From an uncultured Lachnospiraceae bacterium (GTDB lineage: Bacteria; Bacillota; Clostridia; Lachnospirales; Lachnospiraceae), in the NCBI GenBank assembly GCA_948470335.1, contig CAOKOL010000024.1:1-64000 (forward strand): a stretch of DNA of 64,000 nt. Reading direction: 5' to 3'. The position numbers and the translations under genes were made by a program. This document shows positions 46,481 to 54,376 of this stretch, one piece after another. The notes below the pieces were generated by a model that was not told the origin of the DNA, did no database searches, and worked only from the letters and a program-made list of their open reading frames with translations. Positions within the stretch are counted from its first letter, which is position 1, and every line of letters begins with the position of its first letter.

Positions 46481-46903
46481 TCACTGTTTCTGCCCTTCCA
46501 GATCTTTCAGCCGCTTCGTACAGTACTGGATGATGTCCTGACGGGTGACAATCCCGATAAAGCTGTTTTTATCGTCGATCACCGGCACAAAATTCTGCGT
46601 CGTAGCTTTCTGAATCAGGTCTTCAATATCCGCATCCACCCGAATCGGCGCATTATACCGCCGCCTGCCCACCTCTTTCACGTGAATTTTTTCCGCATCC
46701 TTAAAATTCAGAGAGAACTCATTTTTTATATAAAACAGGATATCCCCCTCTGTGATCGTCCCTATATACTCCCCCCTCCGGTTCAGCATGGGGATGGAAG
46801 TATAGCGGTGATATTCCATTTTTTCCAGCGCCTGACGCAGCGTTTCATCGTCATATATATATGAAAGCTCCGCCTTGGGTGTTAAAAAAAACAATACGTT
46901 CAT
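46481..46903 (-). CDS. CBS-domain pair protein
   Basis: The 140-residue cytosolic protein consists of two CBS motifs (about 8-65: SIPMLNRRGEYIGTITEGDIL; and 75-135: FVPVIDDKNSFIGIVTRQDII). CBS pairs bind adenine nucleotides and act as sensors. Small stand-alone CBS proteins in Firmicutes include c-di-AMP receptors, but this one cannot be assigned. ATG 46903 follows GGAG. It lies between ispF and the T-box promoter and may be the last gene of the ispF transcript. Confidence 0.85.
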   Translation of the reverse strand: MNVLFFLTPKAELSYIYDDETLRQALEKMEYHRYTSIPMLNRRGEYIGTITEGDILFYIKNEFSLNFKDAEKIHVKEVGRRRYNAPIRVDADIEDLIQKATTQNFVPVIDDKNSFIGIVTRQDIIQYCTKRLKDLEGQKQ

Positions 46904-47014
46904 AATTCCATTCTCCTGTCAGTAATCCTTCTTTCGCATGATATAGCAGTGTCTTTCCGGCAGGCTCCCGCAGACTGATGTCAAAAACGCAGCCTTAAAG
47001 ATACGGCGTCCGGC

Positions 47015-47611
47015 CTACTCGGCAGGCTCCGAACCGCCGTCTTCGTGCCGCTTACATCCCGCGCATCCGGAACATCTGCCCCGCCCCCCTTCGGCAGCCA
47101 AACGTTCTTCGCTTTCAACCGATACATAGCGGTAATCCGCCGCCTGATTCAAAAGCGCGATGGCCTGGGCGGAAATCCCCTCGCCCTGTCCGGTAAAACC
47201 CAGTCCTTCTTCGGTGGTAGCCTTGATGCACACCTGGCTCTCGGAGATTCCCAGGGCATGCGCCACATTCCTTACCATTTCCTCCCGGTAGGGCGCCAGC
47301 TTAGGACGCTGGGCGATAATCGTGGCATCAATATTTCCGATAAAATAAAAATGCTCCTCCAAAAGTTCCCCCACACGCTCCAAAAGCCGGATACTGGAAA
47401 TCCCCTTATACCGGGGATCAGTATCCGGAAAATGCTGTCCGATATCGCCGAGGGCCGCAGCCCCCAGCAGCGCATCCATAATGGCATGTACCACCACATC
47501 CGCATCCGAATGGCCTAACAGCCCTTTCTCGTATGGTATCTCCACACCGCCCAAAATCAGCTTTCTGCCTTCCGTCAGGCGGTGTACGTCATATCCCATC
47601 CCAATTCTCAT
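47015..47611 (-). CDS. ispF: 2-C-methyl-D-erythritol 2,4-cyclodiphosphate synthase with Cys-rich C-terminal tail
   Basis: MEP-pathway enzyme that cyclises CDP-methylerythritol phosphate. Core motifs are GMGYDVHRL (zinc Asp/His), [31 protein letters not shown] and [16 protein letters not shown]. The usual length is about 157 residues; here there are 198. A tail of about 40 residues contains [11 protein letters not shown] and is rich in Glu and Gly. The tail may bind a metal or simply be dispensable. ATG 47611 follows GGAGG. It indicates the organism makes isoprenoids by the MEP pathway. Confidence 0.95.
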   Translation of the reverse strand: MRIGMGYDVHRLTEGRKLILGGVEIPYEKGLLGHSDADVVVHAIMDALLGAAALGDIGQHFPDTDPRYKGISSIRLLERVGELLEEHFYFIGNIDATIIAQRPKLAPYREEMVRNVAHALGISESQVCIKATTEEGLGFTGQGEGISAQAIALLNQAADYRYVSVESEERLAAEGGRGRCSGCAGCKRHEDGGSEPAE

Positions 47612-47664
47612 CCGCTACCTCCATATGCGGTTCTGTCCTGCGGGATTCCGTCAATGCAGTTCTG

Positions 47665-48336
47665 TTACGCCTTCACCGTCTTTCTTCTGCGTCGGAACAC
47701 CCGATGCCCTTCCTTGCCGAACTCTGTCCGGTAAATCAGCGAATACATCCCGCTGCTTAAAATAATGGCCGCCATCACATCCAGCACCGAATGCTGCTTC
47801 AAAAACATGGTGGACAGAATAATGGAAATCATCAGCAGCCCGGAAGCCCAGCGAAACATCGGATATTTCCTGCCGTAAGTGCTTCTGGCCAGCGCGATAT
47901 GAACGCCAATCGACGCATACACATGAATGCTGGGAAATACGTTCGTCGGCGTGTCCGCCCGGTAGATCATCGCTACCAGCCGGCAGAAAATATTCTCCTC
48001 CGGATCGACTACGGGCCGCAGCACCTGAATGTTCGGCCATAACGTGCAGATTCCCAGACAGATGCTCATCCCCACAAACAGATTCCCGGTCAGCTTATAA
48101 AATTCCTCTTTCGACTGGGTAAACAGAAACAGCAGCAGCGCCGCAACCACGTAAGCAAACCACAGCAGATAAGGAATAATGAAATATTCGCAAAAAGGAA
48201 TCTTCCGGTCCAGCGACGCATAGATCAGATGATAGCCGCTCACATGTCTCTGTTCCAGCCAGAAAAACCACGGGAAATAAAGCAAACCGTACAAAAACAC
48301 CCATGCATGTTTATATTTCCGCAAAAATTCTTTCAT
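47665..48336 (-). CDS. PAP2-family membrane phosphatase
   Basis: The 223-residue protein has about six membrane helices and the PAP2 signature in reduced form: PTNVFPSIHVYAS (motif 2, catalytic His) and KQHSVLDV (motif 3). Such enzymes remove phosphate from lipid phosphates such as phosphatidylglycerol phosphate or undecaprenyl diphosphate, or act as phosphotransferases. Which one is unclear. The lipid kinase gene lies just upstream and a clear promoter lies between them. Confidence 0.82.
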   Translation of the reverse strand: MKEFLRKYKHAWVFLYGLLYFPWFFWLEQRHVSGYHLIYASLDRKIPFCEYFIIPYLLWFAYVVAALLLFLFTQSKEEFYKLTGNLFVGMSICLGICTLWPNIQVLRPVVDPEENIFCRLVAMIYRADTPTNVFPSIHVYASIGVHIALARSTYGRKYPMFRWASGLLMISIILSTMFLKQHSVLDVMAAIILSSGMYSLIYRTEFGKEGHRVFRRRRKTVKA

Positions 48337-48398
48337 AACAAATGATAACCTTTCCTAATACTTTCATTCGGTAAATGCCTTTTTCTTTGATGTCTGTG

Positions 48399-48427
48399 AT
48401 TATAGCACAGTCTAAAATCTCCGGCAA
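48399..48427 (-). promoter_or_regulatory. Extended -10 promoter for the PAP2 gene
   Basis: TTGCCG (48422-48427), a 17-bp spacer ending in TGC, and TATAAT (48399-48404) on the minus strand, about 63 nt upstream of the start codon. Confidence 0.7.
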
Positions 48428-48479
48428 GGCCCTTCGGCAAATCTTTAGAAAGCTTAAGAATCTGGTAATTTTCTTGACA

Positions 48480-49475
48480 CTAATTCTTGCGGAATCGACG
48501 TTTTCCCTCCTTTTTTGACGGCAGTGTCTTCCGATCCACAATCAGGCGAAGCTTCCTGCTTTCACAGCGGAAATGCACTTCTTTCATTTTTTCGAATACT
48601 TCCCCGTCCGTGTGGGTCGGCAGCACCTCCTGCAAAGAGATTTCCGCCTCCCGGCACTGGAAATTTTCCGCCCCCTTTGGCAGACGCCGGATTCCAAACA
48701 GCGCAAAAGCCAGAATCGGGATCAGCTCCAGTTTTGACACGCCCGACACCACGCACAGAGACAGCGTCCCGTCCTGAGGGTCCGCATCCGGAGCAAACCG
48801 GAACCCCCCGCCCTCACCGGGAAGGATATGGGCGGAAATGAAGGAAATTCTCCGAAGGGGAATCCTCCTGCCGCCGTCCAGCACCAGCTCGCCGCTGCAT
48901 CGTCTGTGAATCAGAAGCTGCCACAGTCCCACCACCATATAGGCGACACGTCCCATATGTAATCGGTTGCATACCTTTTTCACCTGTGAGCCGTTCAGAC
49001 TCCGGCACACGGCCGCATCGAAGCCCAGGCCGCTGCTGACCAGAAACCTTCGGTGCAAGGGCGCATGCCCGGCGGATGCACAGGTAATCATCCCATAGTC
49101 CAGCACACGGCACGGGGATTCTCTGTCCAGAATATAAGACAGCGCCCTTTTCGGATTCGCCGGAAGGCCAAGCCCTTTTGAAAAGTCATTGGCCGAGCCC
49201 GCAGGTATGTAAGCCAGTTTTATTTTCGCCTGAAATCGAAGTCCCTGAAGCACCTCGTTCAATGTGCCGTCGCCGCCCAAAACCACCAGCGTTTTCTCCA
49301 CGGCCCGTTCCTCCCCGGCCGTGAGGGCCGCCGCTATCTTTACGGCGTGTCCCGGACACTCCGTCATATAAACCTGATACATCATCTCTCTTTTTCCGAT
49401 CAGGCGTTCCAGTGTTTCCCATTTCTTCAGTGATCTTCCCGAAGCCGCCTTCGGGTTTACGATAAAGTAAATCAT
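48480..49475 (-). CDS. Diacylglycerol kinase-family lipid kinase (YegS/BmrU-like)
   Basis: The 331-residue protein shows the DAGK catalytic motif LVVLGGDGTLNEVLQGL (about 62-78) and the segment IPAGSANDFSKGLGLP that follows. The C-terminal half is the beta-sandwich region of the family. It likely phosphorylates a lipid such as diacylglycerol at the membrane. The start is ATG 49475 with GGGAG upstream; ATG 49499 is less likely. Its neighbour is a PAP2 phosphatase, so both could act on the same lipid pool (inference). Confidence 0.88.
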   Translation of the reverse strand: MIYFIVNPKAASGRSLKKWETLERLIGKREMMYQVYMTECPGHAVKIAAALTAGEERAVEKTLVVLGGDGTLNEVLQGLRFQAKIKLAYIPAGSANDFSKGLGLPANPKRALSYILDRESPCRVLDYGMITCASAGHAPLHRRFLVSSGLGFDAAVCRSLNGSQVKKVCNRLHMGRVAYMVVGLWQLLIHRRCSGELVLDGGRRIPLRRISFISAHILPGEGGGFRFAPDADPQDGTLSLCVVSGVSKLELIPILAFALFGIRRLPKGAENFQCREAEISLQEVLPTHTDGEVFEKMKEVHFRCESRKLRLIVDRKTLPSKKEGKRRFRKN

Positions 49476-49536
49476 ATCCGCTCCCGTACCTGTGATCATT
49501 TATAAGTATACCTGATAATTTTTTTCAAAAAAACAC

Positions 49537-49565
49537 TTGACTTTTTGTCCCGTTGCGCTTATACT
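49537..49565 (+). promoter_or_regulatory. Promoter of the tRNA pair
   Basis: TTGACT (49537-49542) and TATACT (49560-49565) with a 17-bp spacer, 31 nt before the tRNA-Val gene on the plus strand. Confidence 0.75.
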
Positions 49566-49596
49566 ATCTAGGCAGTCGCAAAACAGATTGCCGCAT

Positions 49597-49669
49597 GGGG
49601 TCTTAGCTCAGCTGGGAGAGCATCTGCCTTACAAGCAGAGGGTCATAGGTTCGAGCCCTATAGGCCCCA
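49597..49669 (+). tRNA. tRNA-Val (anticodon TAC)
   Basis: The full cloverleaf is visible: acceptor GGGGTCT / AGGCCCC, D-loop GCTCAGCTGGGAGAGC, anticodon stem TCTGC / GCAGA with loop CTTACAA (anticodon TAC), T-loop GGTTCGAGCC. It is 73 nt and CCA is not encoded. Confidence 0.95.
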
Positions 49670-49675
49670 TACCAT

Positions 49676-49749
49676 GGCGGAATAGCTCAGTTGGCGAGAG
49701 CACACGGTTCATACCCGTGGTGTCGTTGGTTCGAATCCAATTTCCGCTA
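49676..49749 (+). tRNA. tRNA-Met (anticodon CAT), elongator type
   Basis: Acceptor GGCGGAA / TTCCGCT, anticodon arm CACGG-TTCATAC-CCGTG (anticodon CAT), T-loop GGTTCGAATCC. The first base pair is G-U and not the C-A mismatch of initiator tRNA, so elongator Met is likely. CCA is not encoded. Co-transcribed with tRNA-Val, 6 nt away. Confidence 0.93.
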
Positions 49750-49751
49750 CG

Positions 49752-49784
49752 AGAGATATAGTGAAAGCTATATCTCTTTTTTTA
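49752..49784 (+). terminator. Terminator after the tRNA pair
   Basis: A perfect 10-bp stem AGAGATATAG / CTATATCTCT followed by TTTTTTT, directly after tRNA-Met. Confidence 0.9.
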
Positions 49785-49896
49785 CCGCAAATTTCTTGCG
49801 GTCTTTCGGTTTCAGAAGCCTCCGGGCATGTTCCGGACAATCACGGATGCGCAGGCAAGTCCCTCCCGGAAAGACTTACCTGCGGCAGATTTCTCC

Positions 49897-50808
49897 TTAC
49901 GCTTCTTCCTGCTCCTGACTGTCCGCAGAAACGACGGCGGCTGTCTCTGAAATCTCAAGGGTTTTAATTTTCAGTTCTGACAGATACACCATAACCACAA
50001 CCGCCACACAGCCGATTAACGTTGTGCCGATCAGTTGTATCCTGGATGCAAACATAAACCGGAACAGATCGGTTTCCGTCAGCAGAATTTCCATCATATT
50101 CGCCCCCACATGCATCAGCACCGGCACGGCCCAGCAGTGGGTCTTCTCATAGGCATAGGAAAACAGACTGCCCATCAAAAAAGCATAAACCATCTGTACC
50201 GGCCCTGCATGCAGAGAGGCATAGAGCAGAGAAGTCAGAATCCCCGCATACAGCGGACGCATATACTCTCTGACACGGTCGTACATCACCACACGGAAAA
50301 TCATCTCCTCGGCAACAGGAGAAAGTATCCCCATACCGAACAAAATCATCACAACCGACTGACTGAGCACGGCCACATCCGTCAGACTTTCCATCCCGCG
50401 CAGCAGACCGCTGAGCATCATCATATTATTGCCCGCAAGGGAAGCCGCACAGGCAAGGGCCAGAAAAATCAGATAAGCCTCCGGGCCGGGTCTGGTATAG
50501 TAAGTGCGTCTGCCCATCTGATCCGCCCGTCTCTGATCTTTTTTTCTGAACAGCAGCAAGATGGGAATCACGGCCGCCGCGCTGAATACGGTACACCAGA
50601 AGGAGATATCCAGAATACTGTTCAGAACTGACCGCATCATCGACTGATAAATACTGTCCAGGCTGGCACTGGTCAAATCCGCCTGGCCTACAAACTTCAT
50701 GGCAAATACGGTGCATACGCCGATTGTCGCTATGATCTGCAGCACATAATACGCGGCCAGCGGCGTAAATACTCTCCAGACTTTCGAAAAAAAACTTTCC
50801 TGCTTCAT
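49897..50808 (-). CDS. CPBP-family intramembrane metalloprotease
   Basis: The 303-residue protein has about eight membrane helices and the CPBP (Abi/CAAX) motifs: SPVAEEMIFRVVMYDRV (the EExxxR motif), SLLYASLHAGPVQMVYAF and VLMHVGANMM. Members process prenylated or bacteriocin-like peptides or confer immunity; the substrate is not known here. ATG 50808 follows AAGGGG. It is a monocistronic neighbour of the tRNA pair (convergent) and of the NCS2 permease. Confidence 0.87.
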   Translation of the reverse strand: MKQESFFSKVWRVFTPLAAYYVLQIIATIGVCTVFAMKFVGQADLTSASLDSIYQSMMRSVLNSILDISFWCTVFSAAAVIPILLLFRKKDQRRADQMGRRTYYTRPGPEAYLIFLALACAASLAGNNMMMLSGLLRGMESLTDVAVLSQSVVMILFGMGILSPVAEEMIFRVVMYDRVREYMRPLYAGILTSLLYASLHAGPVQMVYAFLMGSLFSYAYEKTHCWAVPVLMHVGANMMEILLTETDLFRFMFASRIQLIGTTLIGCVAVVVMVYLSELKIKTLEISETAAVVSADSQEQEEA

Positions 50809-50996
50809 CTATTACTCATCCCCTTTGTGCAGCTTTCATTCTCTGAATGAAAGCGTTGTTCACTCAAATTCATCCCGCTCATTGCTTACGTGAACATTAT
50901 ACCACTCCCGGCCCGGAAAAGGTATAAATTATTTATTAAAATCTGTAAAATTGCCCATGAAAAGCCATAAATATTTCCATCCGGCAAAACAGCGCC

Positions 50997-51039
50997 GGCG
51001 ATAGGGAAGTTCGCAGGACTATCCTATCGTACAAAAAAA
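50997..51039. repeat. Palindromic repeat core (copy 5) downstream of the purine permease
   Basis: CGGCGATAGGGAAGTTCGC with GGACTATCCTATCGTACAAAA matches the core of the repeat family seen near thrC, ilvC and cysE. Only the core is present. The rest of the 50809-51089 gap holds a terminator and AT-rich sequence. Confidence 0.55.
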
Positions 51040-51062
51040 TCGGGCCCCGGAGTTACGGGGCC
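51032..51062 (-). terminator. Terminator after the NCS2 permease
   Basis: The stem GGCCCCG / CGGGGCC (51043-51062) is followed on the minus strand by CGATTTTTTTG, 28 nt after the permease stop. Confidence 0.85.
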
Positions 51063-51089
51063 TGAGAATTTCTGCCTATAGCCTTTTGC

Positions 51090-52469
51090 TTATAAAAAGA
51101 TATACTTACACACAAACAGCAGACAAAGAATATACATCAGCGGCGTCACCTTCTTCATATGCGCTTTTCCCATGCATACATGAATCACCACATAGGAAAT
51201 AATGCCGATGGACAAGCCTTCCGAAACGCTGTAAGCCAGCGGCATTACCAGCAGACACAGATAAGCGGGAACCGCTTCTTCCCACTGGTCGAAATTGATT
51301 TTCAGTACGGAGGAAATCATCAGAAATCCCACAAAAATCAATGCCGGCGCGGTGGCAAAACCGGGAATCGACGTAAACAGCGGTCCGAAAGGCAGCGCCA
51401 GCAAAAACAGAACGCCGGTCGTCAGAGCCGTCAGTCCCGTTCTTCCGCCTGCCGCGATACCCGAAGAACTTTCCACATAAGTAGTGGTGGTGGAAGTGCC
51501 GAACAGAGCGCCCACGCTGGTGGCTATGGCATCGGCTAGCAGAGCGCCTCTGGCATTTTCCAGTTTTCCGTTCTCATCCAGCATATCCGCTTTGCTTGCC
51601 AGGCCGATCAGTGCGCCCAGCGTATCGAACAGGTCCACAAAGAGGAACGCAAACATCACGGCAATAAAGTCCAGAATACCGATGCCCCCCAGACCATTGT
51701 CAAACATATGAAATGCCGTGGTGGAAAAGGACTGAAACAGACTGCCCATATGGAAATTCACAATCTGGGCCGGGAACAGAGAATAGTATCCCGCCTCCGG
51801 ATCCGGAACATAGATCCCCGCCGCCTGACAGACCATTCCTAACAGCCAGGTCACCACAATACCGATTAAAATCGCCGCTTTCACCTGCCTGATATAAAGA
51901 ATGGCGATCAGCAGCACGCCGACTATCGCCAGCAGCGCGCAGATGCCCTCCGTATGGAAATTGGCGGCGAATTTTACGCTGGTTACAAGGGTGGAGTCTT
52001 CCTTCACCACAATATGAGCATTCTGCAGACCGATAAAGGCGATAAACAGACCGATACCGGCGCTGGCCCCATGCTTTAACGACATGGGGATCGCATTAAA
52101 CACCGCCTCCCGCACATTGGTCAGAGACAGCAGGATAAAAATAATCCCCTCCGCAAATACGGCCAGCAAAGCCACCTGCCAGGGATAACCCATCACGCCG
52201 CATACCGTATAGGTGAAGTAAGCGTTCAGCCCCATGCCCGGCGCCAGCGCAAAGGGATAGTTGGCCAGCAGCGCCATCATCAGACAGCCTATGAAAGAGG
52301 CCAGACAGGTAGCCGCCAGCACGCCATTCCGATCCATACCTGCTACGGACAGCATATTCGGATTCACAGCCAGAATATAGGCCATGGTAACAAAGGTGGT
52401 CAGACCGGCCATCAGCTCCACCCTTGTCGTCGTCTTGTGTTCCTTCAAGTGAAACAGATTTTCAAACAT
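51090..52469 (-). CDS. NCS2-family purine permease (adenine/guanine/hypoxanthine type)
   Basis: The 459-residue protein has 12-14 membrane helices. Characteristic segments include TTFVTMAYILAVNPNML near the N-terminus, ALAPGMGLNAYF, FVDLFDTLGALIGLASKA and GTSTTTTYVESSSGIAAGGRTGLTAL, all typical of the AzgA/PbuG-like branch that imports adenine, guanine or hypoxanthine. The start is ATG 52469 with AGGAG about 11 bases upstream; ATG 52613 would add a hydrophilic extension not seen in the family. I looked for a guanine riboswitch in the 640-nt upstream gap and did not see its conserved core. Confidence 0.93.
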   Translation of the reverse strand: MFENLFHLKEHKTTTRVELMAGLTTFVTMAYILAVNPNMLSVAGMDRNGVLAATCLASFIGCLMMALLANYPFALAPGMGLNAYFTYTVCGVMGYPWQVALLAVFAEGIIFILLSLTNVREAVFNAIPMSLKHGASAGIGLFIAFIGLQNAHIVVKEDSTLVTSVKFAANFHTEGICALLAIVGVLLIAILYIRQVKAAILIGIVVTWLLGMVCQAAGIYVPDPEAGYYSLFPAQIVNFHMGSLFQSFSTTAFHMFDNGLGGIGILDFIAVMFAFLFVDLFDTLGALIGLASKADMLDENGKLENARGALLADAIATSVGALFGTSTTTTYVESSSGIAAGGRTGLTALTTGVLFLLALPFGPLFTSIPGFATAPALIFVGFLMISSVLKINFDQWEEAVPAYLCLLVMPLAYSVSEGLSIGIISYVVIHVCMGKAHMKKVTPLMYILCLLFVCKYIFL

Positions 52470-52792
52470 CGCTTTTTCATCTCCTAAACTTAAATTTCTG
52501 ACTCCCCTTCCGGGCCCCCTGCCCCCGGAAAACCAGATGCTGCAATGAAAGTTTTGCAGCATCTGTGCCGTGTCAGGAAAAATCAGAATATCTCTTGCCG
52601 CCTTTTTGCCCATAACGAACCTGCCGCCGGCCCTGCGGCGGAGATGCCCGTCGCCCTGCCGTTCTCAGAAATCATACGGCCGGAACGGGAACTGACCTCT
52701 GTCACAGACACCTCATCATTATACACGATAAACTGGCTGTTAATCAAGCCCTTTACAGGGAGGGTTCACCGGAAATCCATTTCACAAAAAAG

Positions 52793-52826
52793 AAAATCCA
52801 AGTCCCTGTAAGAACTTTGGATTTCC
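52793..52826. terminator. Hairpin with T-runs on both strands
   Basis: AAATCCAAGTCCCTG and the matching ACTTTGGATTT form an imperfect stem, with TTTTTT on the right (plus) and TTCTTTTTT on the left (minus). It probably terminates the minus-strand transcript from the HAAS gene or the small ORF. Confidence 0.6.
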
Positions 52827-52849
52827 TTTTTTACCGCCTCCGGCGTTTA

Positions 52850-52957
52850 TTATTTCTGCTTAAACTGTAAATCATTATCTCCGCATTCTGTCCAAAACGC
52901 AAAGCTTACGCCTAAAAACAGATACCAGATCAGCAGAAGGTTCCATATTGTCGTCAT
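52850..52957 (-). CDS. Candidate 35-residue membrane microprotein
   Basis: The ORF starts at ATG 52957 and encodes a very hydrophobic, Trp-rich peptide: MTTIWNLLLIWYLFLGVSF and then FWTECGDNDLQFKQK. One membrane helix is expected. The ribosome site is weak (GGCGGGA), with an alternative TTG start two codons upstream. A terminator lies about 25 nt after the stop. This could be a real small protein or chance. Confidence 0.35.
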   Translation of the reverse strand: MTTIWNLLLIWYLFLGVSFAFWTECGDNDLQFKQK

Positions 52958-53110
52958 ATTCAAACGGATCCCGCCTTTTCGCTCTTTGTCTTATGCCCGG
53001 CACCGGCCTTTGCCCCAGTCCCGGCTTTGTGCAGGCAGTCGGCGGCCTGCGGTCATAAGGTCAGTGTGTCCATTTTCCCATTGAAATATGACAGAGATAC
53101 GGGAAAAACC

Positions 53111-53758
53111 CTACCTGATATACAGCCCTGCCAGCCGCATCTCCTCATCATAAGTCAGCCGGTAGACCACGCTTACATTCTCATAAACAACCATAATTTC
53201 GCCCACCGCAAAATGCTGGTTTTTCTGTTCGATCTCACTCATATAAACCGTGCCGAACTGCTGCCGTTCGCCCCAGTCGTCGGAGATCTGTTTTTTCACC
53301 TCCGCCATCGTCCCGGCATTCAAAACCGACTCCATCTCAGGAATGGCATTTTCCCGCATCGAATCATAATCGTCCGCATCAAACAGCTCTATCGCATCTT
53401 TCATGGCCGTTTCCACCTGGGCCTTGTCAAAATAATCGCTTTCTTCGATCTCGGAGCCTTTGGGAAGCATCCACCAGGCGGCCGCAGCCAGGAGGGCCAG
53501 GATTGCGATTATGGAAAACAAAATTTTCAATGTCTTATTTCTTTTATATTGTTTCTGCTCCGCCGCCGGAATCGTCTCATTAAAGCCGTCTGCCATCTCC
53601 TCCGCCGTTCCCATCCGGGAAATGATTTCCTCCGGCCGCTCCCCCTGTTCCATCCGGGTTTCAATATCTGCCATCAACTGTTTTTTGATTTCTCTTTTCC
53701 TGTCTTTTCCGCATTTTACTTTTTTCGCGACAGCATTTACATATTGTTCCGCGTTCAT
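53111..53758 (-). CDS. HAAS-domain protein with DUF3887-like C-terminus
   Basis: The 215-residue protein has an N-terminal HAAS-type helical domain (about 5-60), one membrane helix (about 77-97) and an extracytoplasmic C-terminal domain (about 108-215) that resembles DUF3887. It overlaps the padR stop (GGAGGAG, then ATG 53758), so the two are coupled. Paired PadR/HAAS genes usually regulate membrane or surface functions. It is a second, differently built pair beside the 34-36 kb operon. Confidence 0.8.
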   Translation of the reverse strand: MNAEQYVNAVAKKVKCGKDRKREIKKQLMADIETRMEQGERPEEIISRMGTAEEMADGFNETIPAAEQKQYKRNKTLKILFSIIAILALLAAAAWWMLPKGSEIEESDYFDKAQVETAMKDAIELFDADDYDSMRENAIPEMESVLNAGTMAEVKKQISDDWGERQQFGTVYMSEIEQKNQHFAVGEIMVVYENVSVVYRLTYDEEMRLAGLYIR

Positions 53759-53761
53759 GGC

Positions 53762-54097
53762 CTACTCCTCCATTATCTTTGTGATTCCGTCGGCAATCCG
53801 GTTCCAGACTGTCTCGATCTCCTCAAGGGCCTGCCGGCCTTCTCCGGTGATCTGATAATACTTTCTCGGCGTCTGCCTGCCTTTGGCTTCGCTCCAACTT
53901 CCTGCCACCAGACCGTCGTCCTCCAGCCGATAAAGCACCGGATACAGCGTGCCGTCTTTCAGCAAAAAGGCATCGTCGCTTTTTTCCCTCAATTCCTGAA
54001 TGATCTGATAGCCATATTTCGCTTCGGACCAAAGCAGCTTTAAGACAAGCATATCCAGGACGCCTTTTTTCATCTGCTTTTCATATTTGTCATTCAT
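53762..54097 (-). CDS. PadR-family transcriptional regulator
   Basis: The 111-residue winged-helix protein has KYGYQIIQELREKSDD, LKDGTLYPVLYRLEDDGLV (recognition region) and RKYYQITGEGRQALEE. ATG 54097 has GGAG upstream; an in-frame ATG at 54208 would add an unlike N-terminus. A near-perfect palindrome upstream is a good candidate operator. Downstream is the HAAS/DUF3887 gene. Confidence 0.9.
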   Translation of the reverse strand: MNDKYEKQMKKGVLDMLVLKLLWSEAKYGYQIIQELREKSDDAFLLKDGTLYPVLYRLEDDGLVAGSWSEAKGRQTPRKYYQITGEGRQALEEIETVWNRIADGITKIMEE

Positions 54098-54109
54098 AGG
54101 GCACTCCAT

Positions 54110-54130
54110 ATACTTTGTATAACTAAGTAT
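54110..54130. promoter_or_regulatory. Palindrome upstream of padR (54 kb), candidate operator
   Basis: ATACTTTGTATAACTAAGTAT matches its own complement at 17 of 21 positions, with fixed ATACTT and AAGTAT ends. It lies 13 nt before the padR start, a position typical of PadR autoregulation. Confidence 0.55.
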
Positions 54131-54163
54131 ATTATAAAACATAGATATCGGGGTGTCAACAAA

Positions 54164-54202
54164 AATCCGGCAAAACATGTCACTGACGCATTTTGCCGGA
54201 TT
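54164..54202. repeat. CCGGCAAAA palindromic repeat, copy A
   Basis: AATCCGGCAAAA (54164-54175) and TTTTGCCGGATT (54191-54202) are perfectly paired, with CATGTCACTGACGCA between them. Related copies lie at 45322-45360 and 43264-43300. Confidence 0.6.
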
Positions 54203-54376
54203 CTTCATAATAAAACATCGTTATAAACATTCTGCTTTGTTGGATTCTGCGCCTCCGCATAAGGCTTCTTCTCGGTGCGGGCACATTTTACCGGATTTAC
54301 CGTACGCGGCCAGACTGTTCATTCGGTTTTTCCTGCATATCCGCAAAGGTCAAAAAAGAACATTTTCCTCACACTG

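Larger units (their letters stand above)
52470..53110 (-). other. 640-nt gap upstream of the purine permease
   Basis: No long gene is supported. On the minus strand the gap contains a 35-codon ORF (52850-52957) and a terminator hairpin (52793-52826). A GGAAGGGGAGT stretch (about 52501-52511) resembles the leader motif near pckA and leuC. The rest is GC-rich without recognisable features. Confidence 0.4.

Noticed and set aside
52470..52850. Possible guanine riboswitch upstream of the NCS2 permease
   Set aside because: The conserved three-way-junction core sequences of the purine aptamer were not found on the minus strand.
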